From Dichetophora obliterata (taxonomy: Eukaryota; Arthropoda; Insecta; Diptera; Sciomyzidae), in NCBI GenBank assembly GCA_963920525.1, contig OY986438.1:127285420-127349419 (forward strand): DNA of 64,000 nt. The letters run 5' to 3'. Numbering within the stretch: position 1 is the stretch's first letter; each line of letters begins with the position of its first letter. The notes beneath the pieces are model-generated. The model saw only the letters and a list, made by a program, of their open reading frames with translations. It made no database searches and had not been told where the DNA came from. Positions 1-12,575 of the stretch are shown here, in pieces. The position numbers and the translations under genes are program-made.

Positions 1-3000
1 CAAAAAAAAAAAATACCCACGGCCTTATCCACTGAGTCGGCCAAACTCGATTTCGACAAGCGAGAAATTTTGCGCGTAACAACAAAGAAAATCTTAAGTT
101 TTTAAAACTGGATTTTTTTCAAATAACCTACCTATAAAAATATTACCCAAAAAAACTTTCATATACTGTTATTTTTCTTAACCGCGACTTTCATACAAAA
201 ATAAGTAGTACTGAAAAAAGCTTCAGTTTTCAAGATACCGTCATAACTTTTATGTCGAAATAAAGGGAATTTTTCAGAATTTACTATTTGTAAGAAATTT
301 TACCACCACAATATATATTCACACATTTAACATAAAAAATGCTTATTGTAGGGTATCCGTAAGAGAGTGGAAAATGTTTTTTTTTTACATTATTTTAATG
401 TCTAAAATTTCCTCTTACGCCATGTTCTTCCATTTCTTATAGTTTAGGTTTTACTTCAGAAATATTCTTTCAATGCTCATATTTCGGGTCAAAGGACACA
501 AAAATATTCGGTGAACTTCTTCTACCTGATCTCATTTATTTAAAAAAGCTATCAAAATCGGTTCAGAAACACGGAAGAACTGTTTCTCTTAGACCTATTT
601 TTATATATAACGAAATGGCTTAAAACATAGATTTGTGTATATAACTTTGGAGTGGTTTGAAATATTTGAAAAATTTTTTTACAGAAATTATTTCTTTAGC
701 TGTAGAACTTTGTAAAAAATGTAAAAACAACATTTTGAAAATTAAATTTTTATCAAAAAAATCATGGGATGGATGAATTTCGATGGTAAAATCTGTTTAT
801 TGAATTATGTGTCAAAATGAGGCAATTTTTGCAAATTAATGATATGTCATATGAAAGAGTGTGAAAAATAAAATGTAATAAGAAAAAAAAATATCAACAA
901 AAAAAAACGTTTGTCTTATATTTTGAGCAAAACCTAAATATTTTAGAGGTATTTTTAAAACCATATAAAACATTGAATTGGTGAGAAAGCGGTAAATCTT
1001 TTCTTATTTCTCCAAAGTCAATTAATTGATCTTTCAGCCAAAGAAAATTTGAAAAATATGAAAATCGATTGAAAAATGGCCAAGATATTTGCTTGCAAAA
1101 TCAAAACTTAAAATTTCAATAGTTTTTTTCTCATTCTGAGGCGACAGCCTTGATTCAAGGAAATACGTTGAACTGAGCAGATATAAATTTTTCGAGATAG
1201 CTAAATGATTTTAATGTTATTCTAAGGGGGTTTTTTTAACATAATATCCGTGGAAAATATTACCAAGAAAGCTTTCGTATACCGTTATATATCTCAACCA
1301 ACGACTTTTCATACAAAAATACGTTGTACTGAGAACATCCATATTTTTCGAGATATCGCTATAATTTGTATGTCAAAATAACGAAAATTTTTAAGACTAC
1401 TATTTTTAATTCACCATCACAATATATATTCACTCTTGTTGTATAAAAAAATGCTGTTATTGTAAGGTATCCGTAGGATATGGCGCAAAATGTTGGAAGT
1501 ATTTTTTGCACACCTTATCAATGTCTAAACTTCCCTCTTACGTTATATTCTCCCATCTGTTACAGTTTAGCTTTTATTTAATAAATGCTCTTTTTACGCT
1601 CGTATTTCAGGTCGAAGGTCACCAATCCAAAATGTAATCATACTGTGCAGCCAGATCTTTCATTTGACACCTCATTCACCATTCTACCTCTTCCTAGCCC
1701 TGAGACTCCTTACTAAAAATAAAATTTTAAATTATTAAATTATTAATAAAAATTATTAAAATTTTCAACGCTAATATTTCGGGTCAGAGGTCATAAATTT
1801 AAAATTTAAAAAAATTATTCTGCACATAAAGGGCGCAGTAGCTTTCGAATGATATAAGTTTCATTACCCTTATTTTAAAATAAATATCGAAAAAGTGTAC
1901 AACATTTGATGTTTGCCTATTAATATAAAATATTTATGTTCTTAAAAAAATTAAATCTTACACTTTTTCTCATTTTTTTGTTAAAAAAAAAATAATTTTC
2001 TCATGATCCCATCGCCGTCCCACTTTGATATTTTGCATATACAAAAATGGAGTACTTTTTTATTCAAAAAATTAAGTTTCGGTAACGGTTAAAAAATATA
2101 TAGCGTGTTGCATACCACTTTGAAGCTGTTTGTTTCAGCTTTAAAATGAGCTATTTAACATCCACATAGCTGCTTTAGTTTAAGCTCTAGTACTGTTTTT
2201 TCGTTTCAAAAAAACAAAATTTTAGCTTATAATGATTTAAAATTCTATCACGACTGAAACGTAAATGATATTATTCGCTTAATATTTCATTCAAAATCAT
2301 TTTTAAATACAAAATCAGAAAAGATGTACACGCAACTTTCATACTGAAACTCAAATATCAATTTTATTTTTCGTCAAACGTCAGATATAATACATGAAAT
2401 TTAAATTATGGTAAGGATTCTAAAAAAAAAAAGTCATCCCTAATTTAAAAAATAAAATCTCTTTTAATACGCTAACTTGTCAGTAACATCCTTCGCAGAA
2501 TGCATTAAAACTATGCTGAGCTTTTGATTGTAATTTTATTTAACGTTTTACATGTTTGAAAACGAAACTACGATTTATTAAAATTTTTTTTTTCCTCAAA
2601 ACAGTTTTATTTAATTTTTTGAAAATGTATTCCTTATAAGATTAGATTTCAAAAAGAAAGCGTTTTCATTATAATTTGATTAATATTTAATAATTAGATT
2701 TCCTTATTTTGATGTTGTTCACTAAATATTACTACTGCTTTTGCTTACGTATATGTGCATTTGTGTATTAAAAATATTTGTTAATAGAGTATGAAAAAGC
2801 TGCAAAATAAAAGTTTTCACTTTTTTAAAAAATAATGGTACTTTTTTATGGTTTCATGCTTTTTCCTCTGCATATTGTAGCTTTTTTTACAGTTGATTTG
2901 TGTTTTCAATATAATTGCAATAATTTAAAATATGTGATGATAAATTTTTTGCAACCAATGTTATATCTTACTTCATCTCTTACTCTTCTTCTCTTTTTCT

Positions 3001-3517
3001 CTTTTCTCATTCTCTCGCTTTCCCCTCGCTATCTCTGACAACGATATCTGCTGTATTTGGCCGAATATATTTAAAATTAATTATTTTTTATGAATGAAAA
3101 CAATGTTTATAAATAAACAAATATGAAATTTAAAATAAAAATATGTCAAATTAATTACCACACACACACAGTGGTATCCACGTATGGTGAGTCCTTTTAA
3201 TGCTCAATTTTGAATTAATGAAAATGTTCGTTTTTTGTTGGTTGTTGATTTTCAGTTATTATAACTTCATAAGGATTTTTTTTTGCCTTACCAAATGCAC
3301 AAAAAAAAATTAAGGTCTTGGCAACAATAAAACCATTTAAATGCTTTACAATTTTTTTCGTAATTTTAATGGTTTTATTGTTTAAGAATTTATAATGGGG
3401 TTTAATTTAAACATTTTTTTTTTAATATGAATGTTTTTAGCCATTTGAATAAGTTTCATGTGTATTGTTAAACTGAGTACATAATCTGTTTTATCTATTT
3501 ATTTCTTACTTCTATAG
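1..3517. other. Upstream Mp intron, no gene seen
   Basis: This is AT-rich sequence before the first endostatin exon. The only structure I see is the diverged direct repeat listed separately. The short open frame at 2835-3038 is low-complexity and shows no motif. Confidence 0.6.
130..1630 (+). repeat. Diverged direct repeat (about 370 bp, two copies)
   Basis: The stretch from about 140 to 510 recurs from about 1258 to 1630 in the same order. Both contain aatattacc, then ttcatacaaaaat, a run ending ccacaatatatattcac, gtaaggtatccgtag-like sequence, tttcctcttacg, and a final atttcgggtcaaagg. A third, partial copy of the last part lies near 1764-1800 (aatatttcgggtcagaggtc). The copies are well diverged, with many small indels. 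They look like an old segmental or element-derived duplication of unknown family. Confidence 0.6.
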
Positions 3518-3648
3518 TTACGAGTTGCAGCGTTGAATGAGCCATATTTAGGTGATTTGCAGGGTATTCGCGGTGCCGATTTTGCCTGTTATCGCCAAGG
3601 ACGCAGAGCCGGCCTACTGGGAACTTTTAAAGCCTTCCTGTCATCAAG
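3518..3648 (+). CDS. Mp: Endostatin-domain exon of collagen XV/XVIII (Multiplexin)
   Basis: The exon follows a pyrimidine-rich tract ending tctatag and is followed by the donor AG|gtaattaag. It reads [19 protein letters not shown], then [20 protein letters not shown] and FLSS, ending with two bases of a split Arg codon. The GIRGADFxC...R..GLxGTFxAFLSSR signature is that of the C-terminal endostatin domain of collagen XV/XVIII, including its first conserved cysteine. These proteins are secreted basement-membrane collagens; in Drosophila the single orthologue is Multiplexin. The exon starts in phase 0 and ends in phase 2, and it joins in frame to the exon at 46743. The preceding exon should supply the start of the domain and was not found in the first 3.5 kb. 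No stop or frameshift is seen. The match is strong because many invariant residues fall together and both splice sites fit; the gene symbol follows from orthology. Confidence 0.93.
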
Positions 3649-4309
3649 GTAATTAAGGTTATGTTAAGTCTATTTTAAACATAATAAAAATCCGTTAAGC
3701 TATTTAGTTGTTACAATTATTTATTTGAAGTATATTAATAGTGTAACAGCTTAGTAACGGAAAAAATTTAAGAGAAAATTCCAGCAGGCTATAAGCTTTT
3801 CCCAACTTTTGTTGGACTTTAAAATATTTTTTTGCATAATGAATTTACGAAAAAATTTTACGTTTCGATGAGGGTCTTTCCTAAATTTTTTCCAATAAAA
3901 TTTCCAAATGTTGATTCTTTAAAACTTTAAATAATTTAAAACCTTGAAAATGTGGCTATAAATTTAATTTTAAAAATAGATATTTTAAATAAAGTGAAAA
4001 AACTTCCAAGAGCAAAATTTGTTGGGAAGTTCTTATATGTATTCACAAATTGAAAATATAAATTAGTTTTGACATATTTTTTTTTTTTTTGTGCTTAAAC
4101 ATATTACTGAACTAAAAAATAAATATTTCCCCAAAAAAGTAAAGTTTATACAGAATTTACAGTGATAATTTTAAATTTTAAATTATTTTTTTAATGTTTG
4201 ATTTTTTTGTATCCATAAAGTAAAAATAAAAATTTCCCAAGAAGTAAATTTTTTGGGATGTTTTCAAATTTATTTATAATTAAAAAATTTAAATTATTTT
4301 TCAACATAA

Positions 4310-4368
4310 CATATATATATATATATATATATAACATTCAACATATATATATATATATATATATATAA
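4310..4368. repeat. TA microsatellite, two runs
   Basis: Two blocks of (TA)n are separated by the short spacer acattcaac. Together they could form a cruciform. Nothing else is seen between the exon end and 4433. Confidence 0.85.
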
Positions 4369-4433
4369 AGTACAAATACAAATTTGGGTAATGGAAGATT
4401 TTTTGAGAAGTTCTTAAATTTATTTATTGTTAT

Positions 4434-5043
4434 GTTGATTTTATATGATTTAAATACAAATTCTAAATGTTTGATAGTTTAAATCATACTTGATTTAAAA
4501 TACAAATTCTAGTTGTTTGATAGTTTAAAATCGTTTTTTGAGCTTTAGGTCAAGTTTGGAACAATTAATTGTGTATTAATTAATATGTAAGAAAAATAAC
4601 TAGCTGATTTTATTGCAATTTCGGCCCTGCTAAAGGCTTCATCAGAAATCTTTGTGATACCCATGCAAGCGCGCACTAGCGCACTGCACCACAGAGTCGA
4701 TGAGATTTCAAGTATCAATTTCTCAGTTTTTCTCCCATTTCACATTCTTACATTAGTATTTTTGCTTTACTTTAGTCTTTATGCTTTTCTGATTAAGCCT
4801 TTAATAGGGCCGAAATTGCAATAAAATCAGCTAGTGCTTTTTTCCTTTTCATATTGAAAAAACGTTGTTGTTGTTCTTGTTGTTTCTTTGGAAAGATTCG
4901 TTAGAACAATAAATTGTTCTAGCTTTGACCTAAAGCTCAATAAATGATTTTAAACTATCAAACAACTAGAATTTGTATTTTAAATCTAGTATGATTTAAA
5001 CTATCAAACATTTTGAAATTGTATTTAACTCATATAAAATCAA
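4434..5043. mobile_element. Long-hairpin MITE (about 610 bp)
   Basis: The left arm (4434 to about 4635) is the reverse complement of the right arm (about 4802 to 5043). The outer ends are ttgattttatatg and its complement. Next comes a segment containing tgtttgatagtttaaa twice in each arm, then gagctttaggtcaa, then the inner ctagctgattttattgcaat. The loop of about 165 bp includes gcgcactagcgcac. There is no coding capacity. Part of the arm (gagctttagRtcaag) recurs in the hairpin at 39842-40327, so the two seem related. Target-site duplication is not clear. Confidence 0.75.
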
Positions 5044-5539
5044 AATAATAAATAACACGGTCATTTAGAAACAAACTTGAGTTTCTTTATAATTTTAACC
5101 ATGAGATTTTTTTTTAAATTTTTGGGTTTTATATAATACATTTATTAATAAATTTAAATCATTTTACATATATTTTTAAGTTCAGTTCACCGAAGACTAA
5201 TTCGTTTCCCCATAAACAAGTTTTTACTCAGTTAAATTTCGCTTAATTCAACCATGTTTTCCCATCTCGTGACGTTTGGAGTTAGTAAAACGTCTAAAAA
5301 TATATTGCTTCGTTTTTGTATATAAAGCGTTATTAAATTCTTTCAAAATATACTCTTTAAATTGTTTTTAATACTCTCAAATTTCGAGAGTGTTGTGAAA
5401 AATCATAACCACAATAAAAATATATATATATAGCTTTTACCAACAATATTTGTCTTATTACGACAAGTATTGGGCCTAAAACCAATCTGAGAGTTTACGG
5501 AAAGCCTTGGACACTTGTTTGTGGGAGTCAAGTGTGGAC

Positions 5540-8500
5540 TAGGGCTTTCAATACCGGAATCCGTAATCCCGCAATCCCGGGATTTCGAACCCATTTCTAG
5601 GCCAGGAATCCGGGGATTGCAAACTCTAAATCCCGGGATTTTATTCATAAGAAAACATAAAAATTTTGCAACTACAATGTAAAAGATTTATTTTTTTTAA
5701 ATATCGAAATCGCCGTGTTCTTTTTTTATCTCCCTAAACACTTTGTGTCTATTTTTTAGTTAAGGTCTGTTCCCGTACTTGAGCATTCGTACCAAAAATT
5801 GGCAAAAGAGCAAAGGAGCAAAAATTTGCAGTAATTCGTAAGCTGCCATGTTTTGTCGGCTGATGCCAAATAAGAGTACCAGAAATTAAAACATCACGAA
5901 AAACTGCAGGGAAGCCAATTTATTCTTTTGATCCGACGTTTTTCAAATTTTTACAAAAGAAATAAACATATGTTTTTGACTTTTCTTCAAAAGTTACAAC
6001 TTTTTGATACAAATCTGTTCCCGTACTTTTTGCAATTTTTCACGCAAAGAGAGCGTTTGCCGCTAACTCTCTCAAATTTTATAACTTGCTAATTTCTGCT
6101 ACAACAGACTCATGGCTGAAGTATATAAGGCTAAGTATCCATGAAACTGTTCTCTTTCTATACTCTTTGTCAAAAAAAACAACAACAAAACTTGGATCGC
6201 CAAAGTCAAAGTAAAATAAAAAGACAAGTAAACAATCAATTAAAATTTCTGATTAGAAGTCAACATTTTAAATTTGTGTTTGAAATAAATAAAATTTTAT
6301 TTAAAGAATTTTTTTGAAGTTTGGGTTTTTGTTATCGCTTAAAAATGCCGAATCATAAGTGTCCTCAAGTTTACCCAAGTCTTGTTTTACCAACTTGGCA
6401 AGATCGTCATGGTCGACGCCACCAGCGCCAGATTGCACAATGCACTATGCTTTGTAATGGTTTTTAATGTAGTCACTCAGGTCGGACTTGCCAATGGATC
6501 TGATCATCAAATCAAATCAAAACAAAAAATCTCTCTTTTTATTTTAAACTTCAATCAATTATATCTATTTTAAAATAAAAATTTAAAAAAAAACCATACT
6601 TTAGAGAACACATTTGGATCGCAGAATGTCAAAGTAAAAGAAAACTACACCGAACAGCTGTTTTTGACATCCGCCGACAGATATGCGCTCTCAGCTTACT
6701 CAGCCTTATCTATGTATTATTACGAAAACAAAAAAATTTTGGTACCATTTCACCTGTGTTAACGTCAGCATGTTCACATAAATCTTACATCGTTGGAATG
6801 GTATTTTCGAGTCCATTTGCTGAATATAATTTTATTCGAATAAGTTGTCATTAAGATAGGTAAAACTAAGCAAATGTAAAAACCTGTTTTCCCAATGGGA
6901 CAGTGCAAACCAATAGCAATACAGCTCTGTCGAACATCGCTGCTGTAGCATACACGAGAGAGAAGAGAGTGACTCGGAACACTTCAACAGAGCTGTGCTG
7001 CATTGTTGTTGTTGTTTCTTAATTACTCTCTCGAACTGATAACCTGAACAGAATGAAGTAATTTTATTCAATGAACCTAGTGGTAAATTGACAAATGTCG
7101 TAACCAATTATTTCTTTTATACCTACAATGCAGCTGCGAGACCTCCAACGCCTGTAGAGTTAATAATTGGTTTTTTGAAGTGAAAACTTTTTCAGGCACG
7201 TTAAGTAATTTTTTGTAGAGGAAAATCTTTGCTCAAGCGAAACCCTTACTCATGACAAAACATCCACATATTAAGATAAATGCCATATTTCAGACAGTTT
7301 TAATCGTATTAGACAAAAATGTATAAGATGTAATAAATTTTGTACGTAATAACCCTAGCTATTTAAAAAAGTTGCCATGACTTCTTTCAATGGCTGTTAA
7401 ACGACAATACTGTTTGTTTGTTTGTTTGTTCGTCCTTTATCCCTTTCGGACCTGACGCTAAGCCACTGAGAATTTTTTATAATTTTTGGAGTAAATGGAC
7501 TTTATATGATCCGAAAATATATAATAAGCCAAAACTTTGATATTTTCAAGTTCTTCAAGGATTTTTAAGAACCAAAAGTTTGTACTGAAATAATTTTTTC
7601 TTGCACCAAATGACCTCAAAGCAATTAAGATTTTAAAATATATTATTTTATTTGTTAAAATGTGTCCACTTCACTAAAATTGCGCTATAAGCATTTTAGT
7701 AAAAAAAAAAACAACTAACAACCGCTGCTCATTTTTTAAAAAAATAAGTGTGACGCAAGAATTTCGTGAAAATTTAAGAAACGCCCAAATGAACATCGAA
7801 ACAATATGAGAAGCAAATATAAGCAATAATCAGCGCAATCGATACATGAAAATTTGTTTTACATTCTGATTCTGATAACAGCGAGTACAGAGTACGTAAA
7901 AAGAGTTGTGGATATGTATTAGCCAAAGATATTTATCAATGTAATGTTTTTTAACTTTGATAAAAGTTTTACAATAAAAATTAAAAAAAAAAACAAAAGA
8001 CAAATCGATTTTGTTATGGTCGAACTTCGACCACAGGCGATACTAGTAATAATTAAATCATGAACAGACCTTTTGTTTTGATTGTGATATTAAAAGATTC
8101 TGTTTACTAGGCTGTTCAACTTTCATGGAATTTTAAAACAAAGAATAGTTTTATTACTTTAGTATAGTTCTTTTACTATAAAAGGAATTTTTAATTCAAA
8201 TCATACTTTTTACTAACAGCTAACTAGTTGATATGAATAAGAAGTTTTCTTTTTCTTTTTAAATTTTTTAGAAGATAAATTTATGTTGTTTGTTTTGTTT
8301 AACTTAATTACGTGCATATTTCTCTGTTTATAATAAAGTAAAATATTATTTGATATTTTAAATATTTTGGGTAAAAATATTTTTAAAAAAGTCAACGTTT
8401 TTTATGAAATAAACTTATTATAAAATTTAAATATTTAAAAATTAGAAAATATCTTTAATTCTGGACCGTAGAGGTTATGATTTTTGTAAATAGTACCATA

Positions 8501-8959
8501 ATTGTTGTTTTTATATAATTTTTTTCGATCTGATTTTATCAGCTGATGTATATCTTTTCAATCATAATATTTACATAATATACATAATGAGATTTCAGAT
8601 TTCGACTTTTTCTTCCAGTTATTGTTGAATTTTTTTCCTTGTATTCATTCTTCTTGGTACATTGCAACTGTAACTTTCGCCTGCATTAGTAATTATGATT
8701 TCGTCTTAGTATTATCTTATAAGCTTTCGAGTGTTTTTAAATATTTGAAGAATGTATAAGGATTAAGTTTGAAGTTTTATTTAAAAAAAATATGCAATTG
8801 TTTTTGTTAAAACGCAGAAATATAAAAAAAGAGTTATTAACGGTTCCAGCTTTTAATACAGCTAAGTGCCATTATTTTAAAATTTTGACATTTTGGGATC
8901 CCGAAAAATCCCGGAATCCCGGGATCATAAGTTCAAACCCATCGGGATTAAACGTCCTA
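5540..8959. mobile_element. hAT-type DNA transposon, non-autonomous or decayed
   Basis: The ends are TAGGGCTTTCAATACCGG at the left and GGGATTAAACGTCCTA at the right, which pair as imperfect terminal inverted repeats rich in atcccgggat. They are flanked by GTGTGGAC (5532-5539) and GTGTGAAC (8960-8967), an 8-bp target duplication with one mismatch. An 8-bp duplication and a TAGGG terminus are typical of the hAT superfamily. I found no hAT transposase inside. The 3.4 kb interior is AT-rich, holds the gene fragment at 6340-6510 and possibly further nested insertions. Confidence 0.7.
6340..6510 (-). pseudogene. Fragment of mitochondrial processing peptidase beta / UQCR core-like gene
   Basis: The - strand from about 6502 down to 6345 reads IRSIGKSDLSDYIKNHYKA, a stop, then CIVQSGAGGVDHDDLAKLVK and QDLGKLEDTYDSAF. 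This resembles the segment of the beta subunit of mitochondrial processing peptidase (and the related ubiquinol-cytochrome c reductase core protein) with IRSxxxxDLxDYIxxHYKAxRIVLAxAGGVxHDxLxKLA. The in-frame TAG is one substitution from the Ser codon TCG, and the next codon looks like a mutated Arg. The fragment is about 55 codons, G and C richer than its surroundings, without flanking homology that I can read. It lies inside the hAT-type element and opposite to Mp. It is either a retrocopy fragment or a captured exon. The identification is by motif only. Confidence 0.65.
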
Positions 8960-8967
8960 GTGTGAAC

Positions 8968-9660
8968 AGATGTTGGTTTTTATTTTTAATAAATATTGTT
9001 TGGTTTAATCGCTAAAAAACCTCATAACTAGTTTTTGGTTTTTTTCTAATTCTATATTTTGAATATAATTTACATGAAACCTCTGTCTGGAAGGTCACAG
9101 GTGTGAAGGTGGGCGGGTTCAAAAAGCTTTTTTCGAAGAGCTAAAATACCAAAGTAATTAATGCAGCCAATAATCTTTCCAAAATCATTTAACATTACAG
9201 ACTAAAAACTTATTAAAAATGGGCAAAATTACTGTTCGATGAAACGAACAGCGGTAAAAGATGTTACAAGAGAAATTTTACGAGAATTTTATTATACTTC
9301 ATTATTCAAACTTTTTATCGTTTAATTAATAGCTTTGAATTGAATTCACAATTTTTTGATACATGTCTCAAATCAATCATAAAAAACTAAATTAATAAAA
9401 GCAGTTCTTTCTAAAATTGAGTTAAATAAATGAATGCTTGAGCAAGAATAAAATACTTGATTTTTGAACCTGAAACCAGACTTAAATAAAGAAAATTTTT
9501 CGAAGAAATTTCTAAAAATCAATCAAATTATTCTAATTTTCTGCAAATTTTTTACATGAAACAAGAAAAAATTTTTCACTTCATGCAAATATCAGACTTG
9601 AATCTAGAAAGAATATTCTAGAGTTTTAAGCAAATTTTTCTTGGATTAATCATTTCTTTA
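8968..9660. other. Intron sequence, nothing recognised
   Basis: AT-rich sequence between the hAT-type and piggyBac elements. No motif, repeat or open frame of interest was seen. Confidence 0.5.
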
Positions 9661-10182
9661 TTAACCCTTGGACAAACACATGGTTCTGGCCAGGCATATT
9701 TAATTTTTAAGCGTTAATAAAACATACTTCGAGTTTAGGTAGATACCTGTATTTCCCGGTAGCCGCCTAAGATATTGTTGGCTTTCTATTTTAAAAAAAA
9801 AATTCTAAAATATCGTTCCAAAACGAAGAAAACTACAAAAAAAGTCCCCCTCGAACAAACACATATGCCTGGCTAGACCTCTATACAATTTGTATGAAAT
9901 AAATTATTGTTATACACATTTTAGGTTAGTTTTCTGCAAATTCAATGCAGATTGTTGTTTCCAGGTATTTTTTTTTATATTTTGGGTTGTTTTTATTTGA
10001 ATTCAATGCAGACGTTTGCTTCCAGGTAGTTTTTGTGTTCATTTTTCTCTTATTTTTTTCTTTCGTTTGTGATTTTGGTTTTGAGTTCAGTTAGTTTATT
10101 ATTGAAAACTGAACATACAACATCGACAGTCCGAAATATAAATTTTTTGTGCAAAAACTAAAGTGAAATTGATACTATTGTT

Positions 10183-11640
10183 ATGGTAGAGGATTTAGAA
10201 TCTGTGTACAATACGCGCTTGCGTACAGGCAGCCTTACTGATAATTTCCAACAACAACTATCATCAGCGTAACAACGTGACTTCGCACTTCACACAGAGG
10301 CAGACGAAGAACTAGATTTATTTGAAGACCAAAGCGGTGAAAACACAGATTTTGTGCCCGAAGATGACGCCTCGGATATTGAATATGAATTAGAAATTGA
10401 AGCAAATGAAATATTCGACAGCGATGAAGAATCCGAAGAAGAAAGTGAGAATGCACCCACTCAAGATGCAGACGGTTTTTTGCTTGGAAAAGATCGTACC
10501 AAGTGAAGTACAGCTGAACCCGCTAGAGTGAGACTTCGCCATCACAACATCATGCGTTTCAGAGGTGAACTTTTGTGCGCCCACGGTATGGAAATAGCTG
10601 CTCATCGATGGCTACACTTTCGATGGTTCAAAATTAGACGAAATGCGGGCGTACGACTATCGTCAAATCGAATACAGCGCATCAAAGTAACAAATCGTGT
10701 ATATGAAAGTAACAAATCGTGTATATGAAAGTAACAAAACGTGTATTCATATGTATTCATATACACGATTTGTTACTTTGATGCACTGTATTCGATTTGT
10801 CGATAGTCGTACGCCCGCATTTCGTCAACAAACTGACAAAGCTGCTCCCATTCGCGACATATGGAACTTCTTGAATAACAATCTTGCCAGTAATTTTGAA
10901 CCATACGAAAGTGTAACCATCGATGAGCATCTATTTCCATACCGTGGGCGCACAAATTTCACGCAATACATCCCATCAAAGCCCGCAAAGTATGGCATAA
11001 AAGTATGGTGGACATGCGATGCGAAAACCAAATATCCGTTGCAAGGAAAACTGTACACTGGTAAAGAGGGAGAACAACGAGAGACAAACCAAGGTGAAAA
11101 TGTACTCATGAGTTTGGCTAATCGATACGCCAACAGCGGCAGAACTATTATTGCTGATAACTTCTTTACAATATTAGACGCAGCTAAACGTCTTTCGTCG
11201 ATAGGACTAGCATACGTTGGCACCATTAGATCCAACAAAAAGTGTCTTCCCAAAGAAGTGCAAAAAGAAAGCAAACGGCCAGTGCTTTCATTTGTGTTCG
11301 GTTTCTATGATAACCTTGTATCACTGTGCAGCTACGTTCCAAAGAAGAAGAAGGAGAAGCGACGAATGTTCTTGAACACGCTGAATAAACAATTGGTGCT
11401 TGCTAATACTGAAAATCGCATGAACAACAACCATATTTTGGGACAACAACTAACCCGTTTGGCCAGTGAATCTTTCTTTTGAAGGCCGTTGAATACTCCC
11501 AGCAACATGCTGCCTTGCCAACAAAGCGGCCCTAGTAAACTGAATTCCAGAAAAGATTGCAGAATTTGTGCCACGCAAGACGAAAAGCTGCGTAGGAAGA
11601 CACATTTTTACTGCACCAAATGCACTAATCCTGTATGTTA
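10183..11640 (+). pseudogene. piggyBac transposase, multiply broken
   Basis: The ATG at 10183 opens MVEDLESVYNTRLRTGSL, followed by an acidic N-terminal region (EDDASDIEYELEIEANEIF) typical of piggyBac. Stops fall at 10270 (TAA) and 10504 (TGA, apparently from Trp). After HHNIMRF the frame runs into an inverted duplication. The DDE domain resumes near 10780 with RTPAFRQQTDKAAPIRDIW and TIDEHLFPYRGRT, which carries the first catalytic Asp; the second is in IIADNFFT. The region that should carry the third Asp (TKGGVDxxD) is missing, because SYVPKKKK runs directly into EKRRMFLNTLNKQLV. The C-terminal cysteine-rich finger survives as CRICATQDEKLRRKTHFYC and CTKCTNPVC, but in another frame. The gene cannot make an active enzyme. 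Confidence 0.9.
10570..10962. repeat. Inverted duplication within the piggyBac gene
   Basis: Sequence from about 10575 to 10700 is the reverse complement of about 10765 to 10962. Both arms contain gcgcccacggtatggaaata, gaaatgcgggcgtacgacta and catcaaagtaacaaatcgtg. The left arm lacks about 65 bp present in the right. The centre holds three short repeats of gtaacaaaWcgtgtatatgaa. The right arm is in the coding orientation and the left arm is the inverted copy. This creates a hairpin of about 120 bp per arm. Confidence 0.88.
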
Positions 11641-11894
11641 ACAACATTCTAAAGTTGATTATACTTTTTTTTCATGCATTCCACAAAATGAATAAAATTT
11701 TTTTACATTTAGGTAGCTCCATATATCAACAAATCAAAAAAAAAAGTCTAAAGACAAAAAATAAACGAGCATACTTATAAATTCAAAGTTACGGTACCCT
11801 TTTTTCCACACAAGTGCATAAAAACGTATAGGGGTCTGGCCAGGCATATGTGTTTGTTTGAAGGTTTCAGAATATGTGTTTGACAGGGGGTTAA

Positions 11895-12575
11895 TAACAC
11901 GTGTTTTGAATTTGCTCATTTCTAGTAAAATAATTCGTGAACTGAGAAATTTACGCTTGAGAGTAAACTGATATCCTATTTGCTTAATTCAAGCAAAAAA
12001 AATGCCTAATTTTTTGCTACGTGTGCAAAAATCGTTTTTTACTATTTATATAAGTTAATAATAAAACATAATTATAACCTCATTTAAACAAAAATATATT
12101 AAAAATTCTCTATAAATAGTTTAAATATCACCCTAACATCCAATTGAGAACTTATAAGCTAACAATTTCTTAAATTTCGTGAAAATGCAAACGTTAAATA
12201 CATAATAGGCTTAATCTTTCAATCACATGCCAATATTTTGACACAAAAAAAAAAGAATAATAATAAATTGATTTCTTATAACATCTTTAACCTATGCGTA
12301 AAATAACTTAACAATCAACCTTTGCTAGAAAAAAGGATCAAAGATGTGCAGAAAGAATTAAAAAAAACTATATTTCTGTTGTTGAAAACAAACATTGAAC
12401 ATATGCTTAAAACCTCTATAAAAATTTTGAAACAAACAAATAAATCTCCTTATCACATCTTTTTGCTACTACTTCTGTTGCGTTTTGACAAGAAAAATGC
12501 AAATAAGAGAAGAATGTCGTTGAAATTTTGGCTTTGCAGACTTCTATGAAAATTCCATGGTTACGTTATAATATA
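11895..12575. other. Intron sequence, nothing recognised
   Basis: AT-rich stretch between the piggyBac element and the Helitron cluster. The open frame at 12322-12549 is Lys-rich low-complexity translation without a motif. Confidence 0.5.

Larger units (their letters stand above)
9665..11890 (+). mobile_element. piggyBac-family transposon, defective
   Basis: The element is bounded by TTAA on both sides (9661-9664 and 11891-11894), the known piggyBac target. It begins CCCTTGGACAAACACAT and ends ATGTGTTTGACAGGGGG. As in other piggyBac elements there is also a subterminal inverted repeat: aacaaacacatatgcctggc near 9855 against gccaggcatatgtgtttgtt near 11840. The interior holds one rearranged transposase gene on the + strand. 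Confidence 0.92.

Noticed and set aside
5403..5648. Open frame of 81 codons on the - strand with repeated CNPRIPG-like phrases
   Set aside because: It is translation of the atcccgggat-rich end of the hAT-type element and has no protein character.
5758..8073. Possible nested element with ends ggtctgttc and gaacagacc inside the hAT-type element
   Set aside because: Only about 10 bp pair, the tgttcccgtactt phrase also recurs at 6007, and no target duplication is seen.
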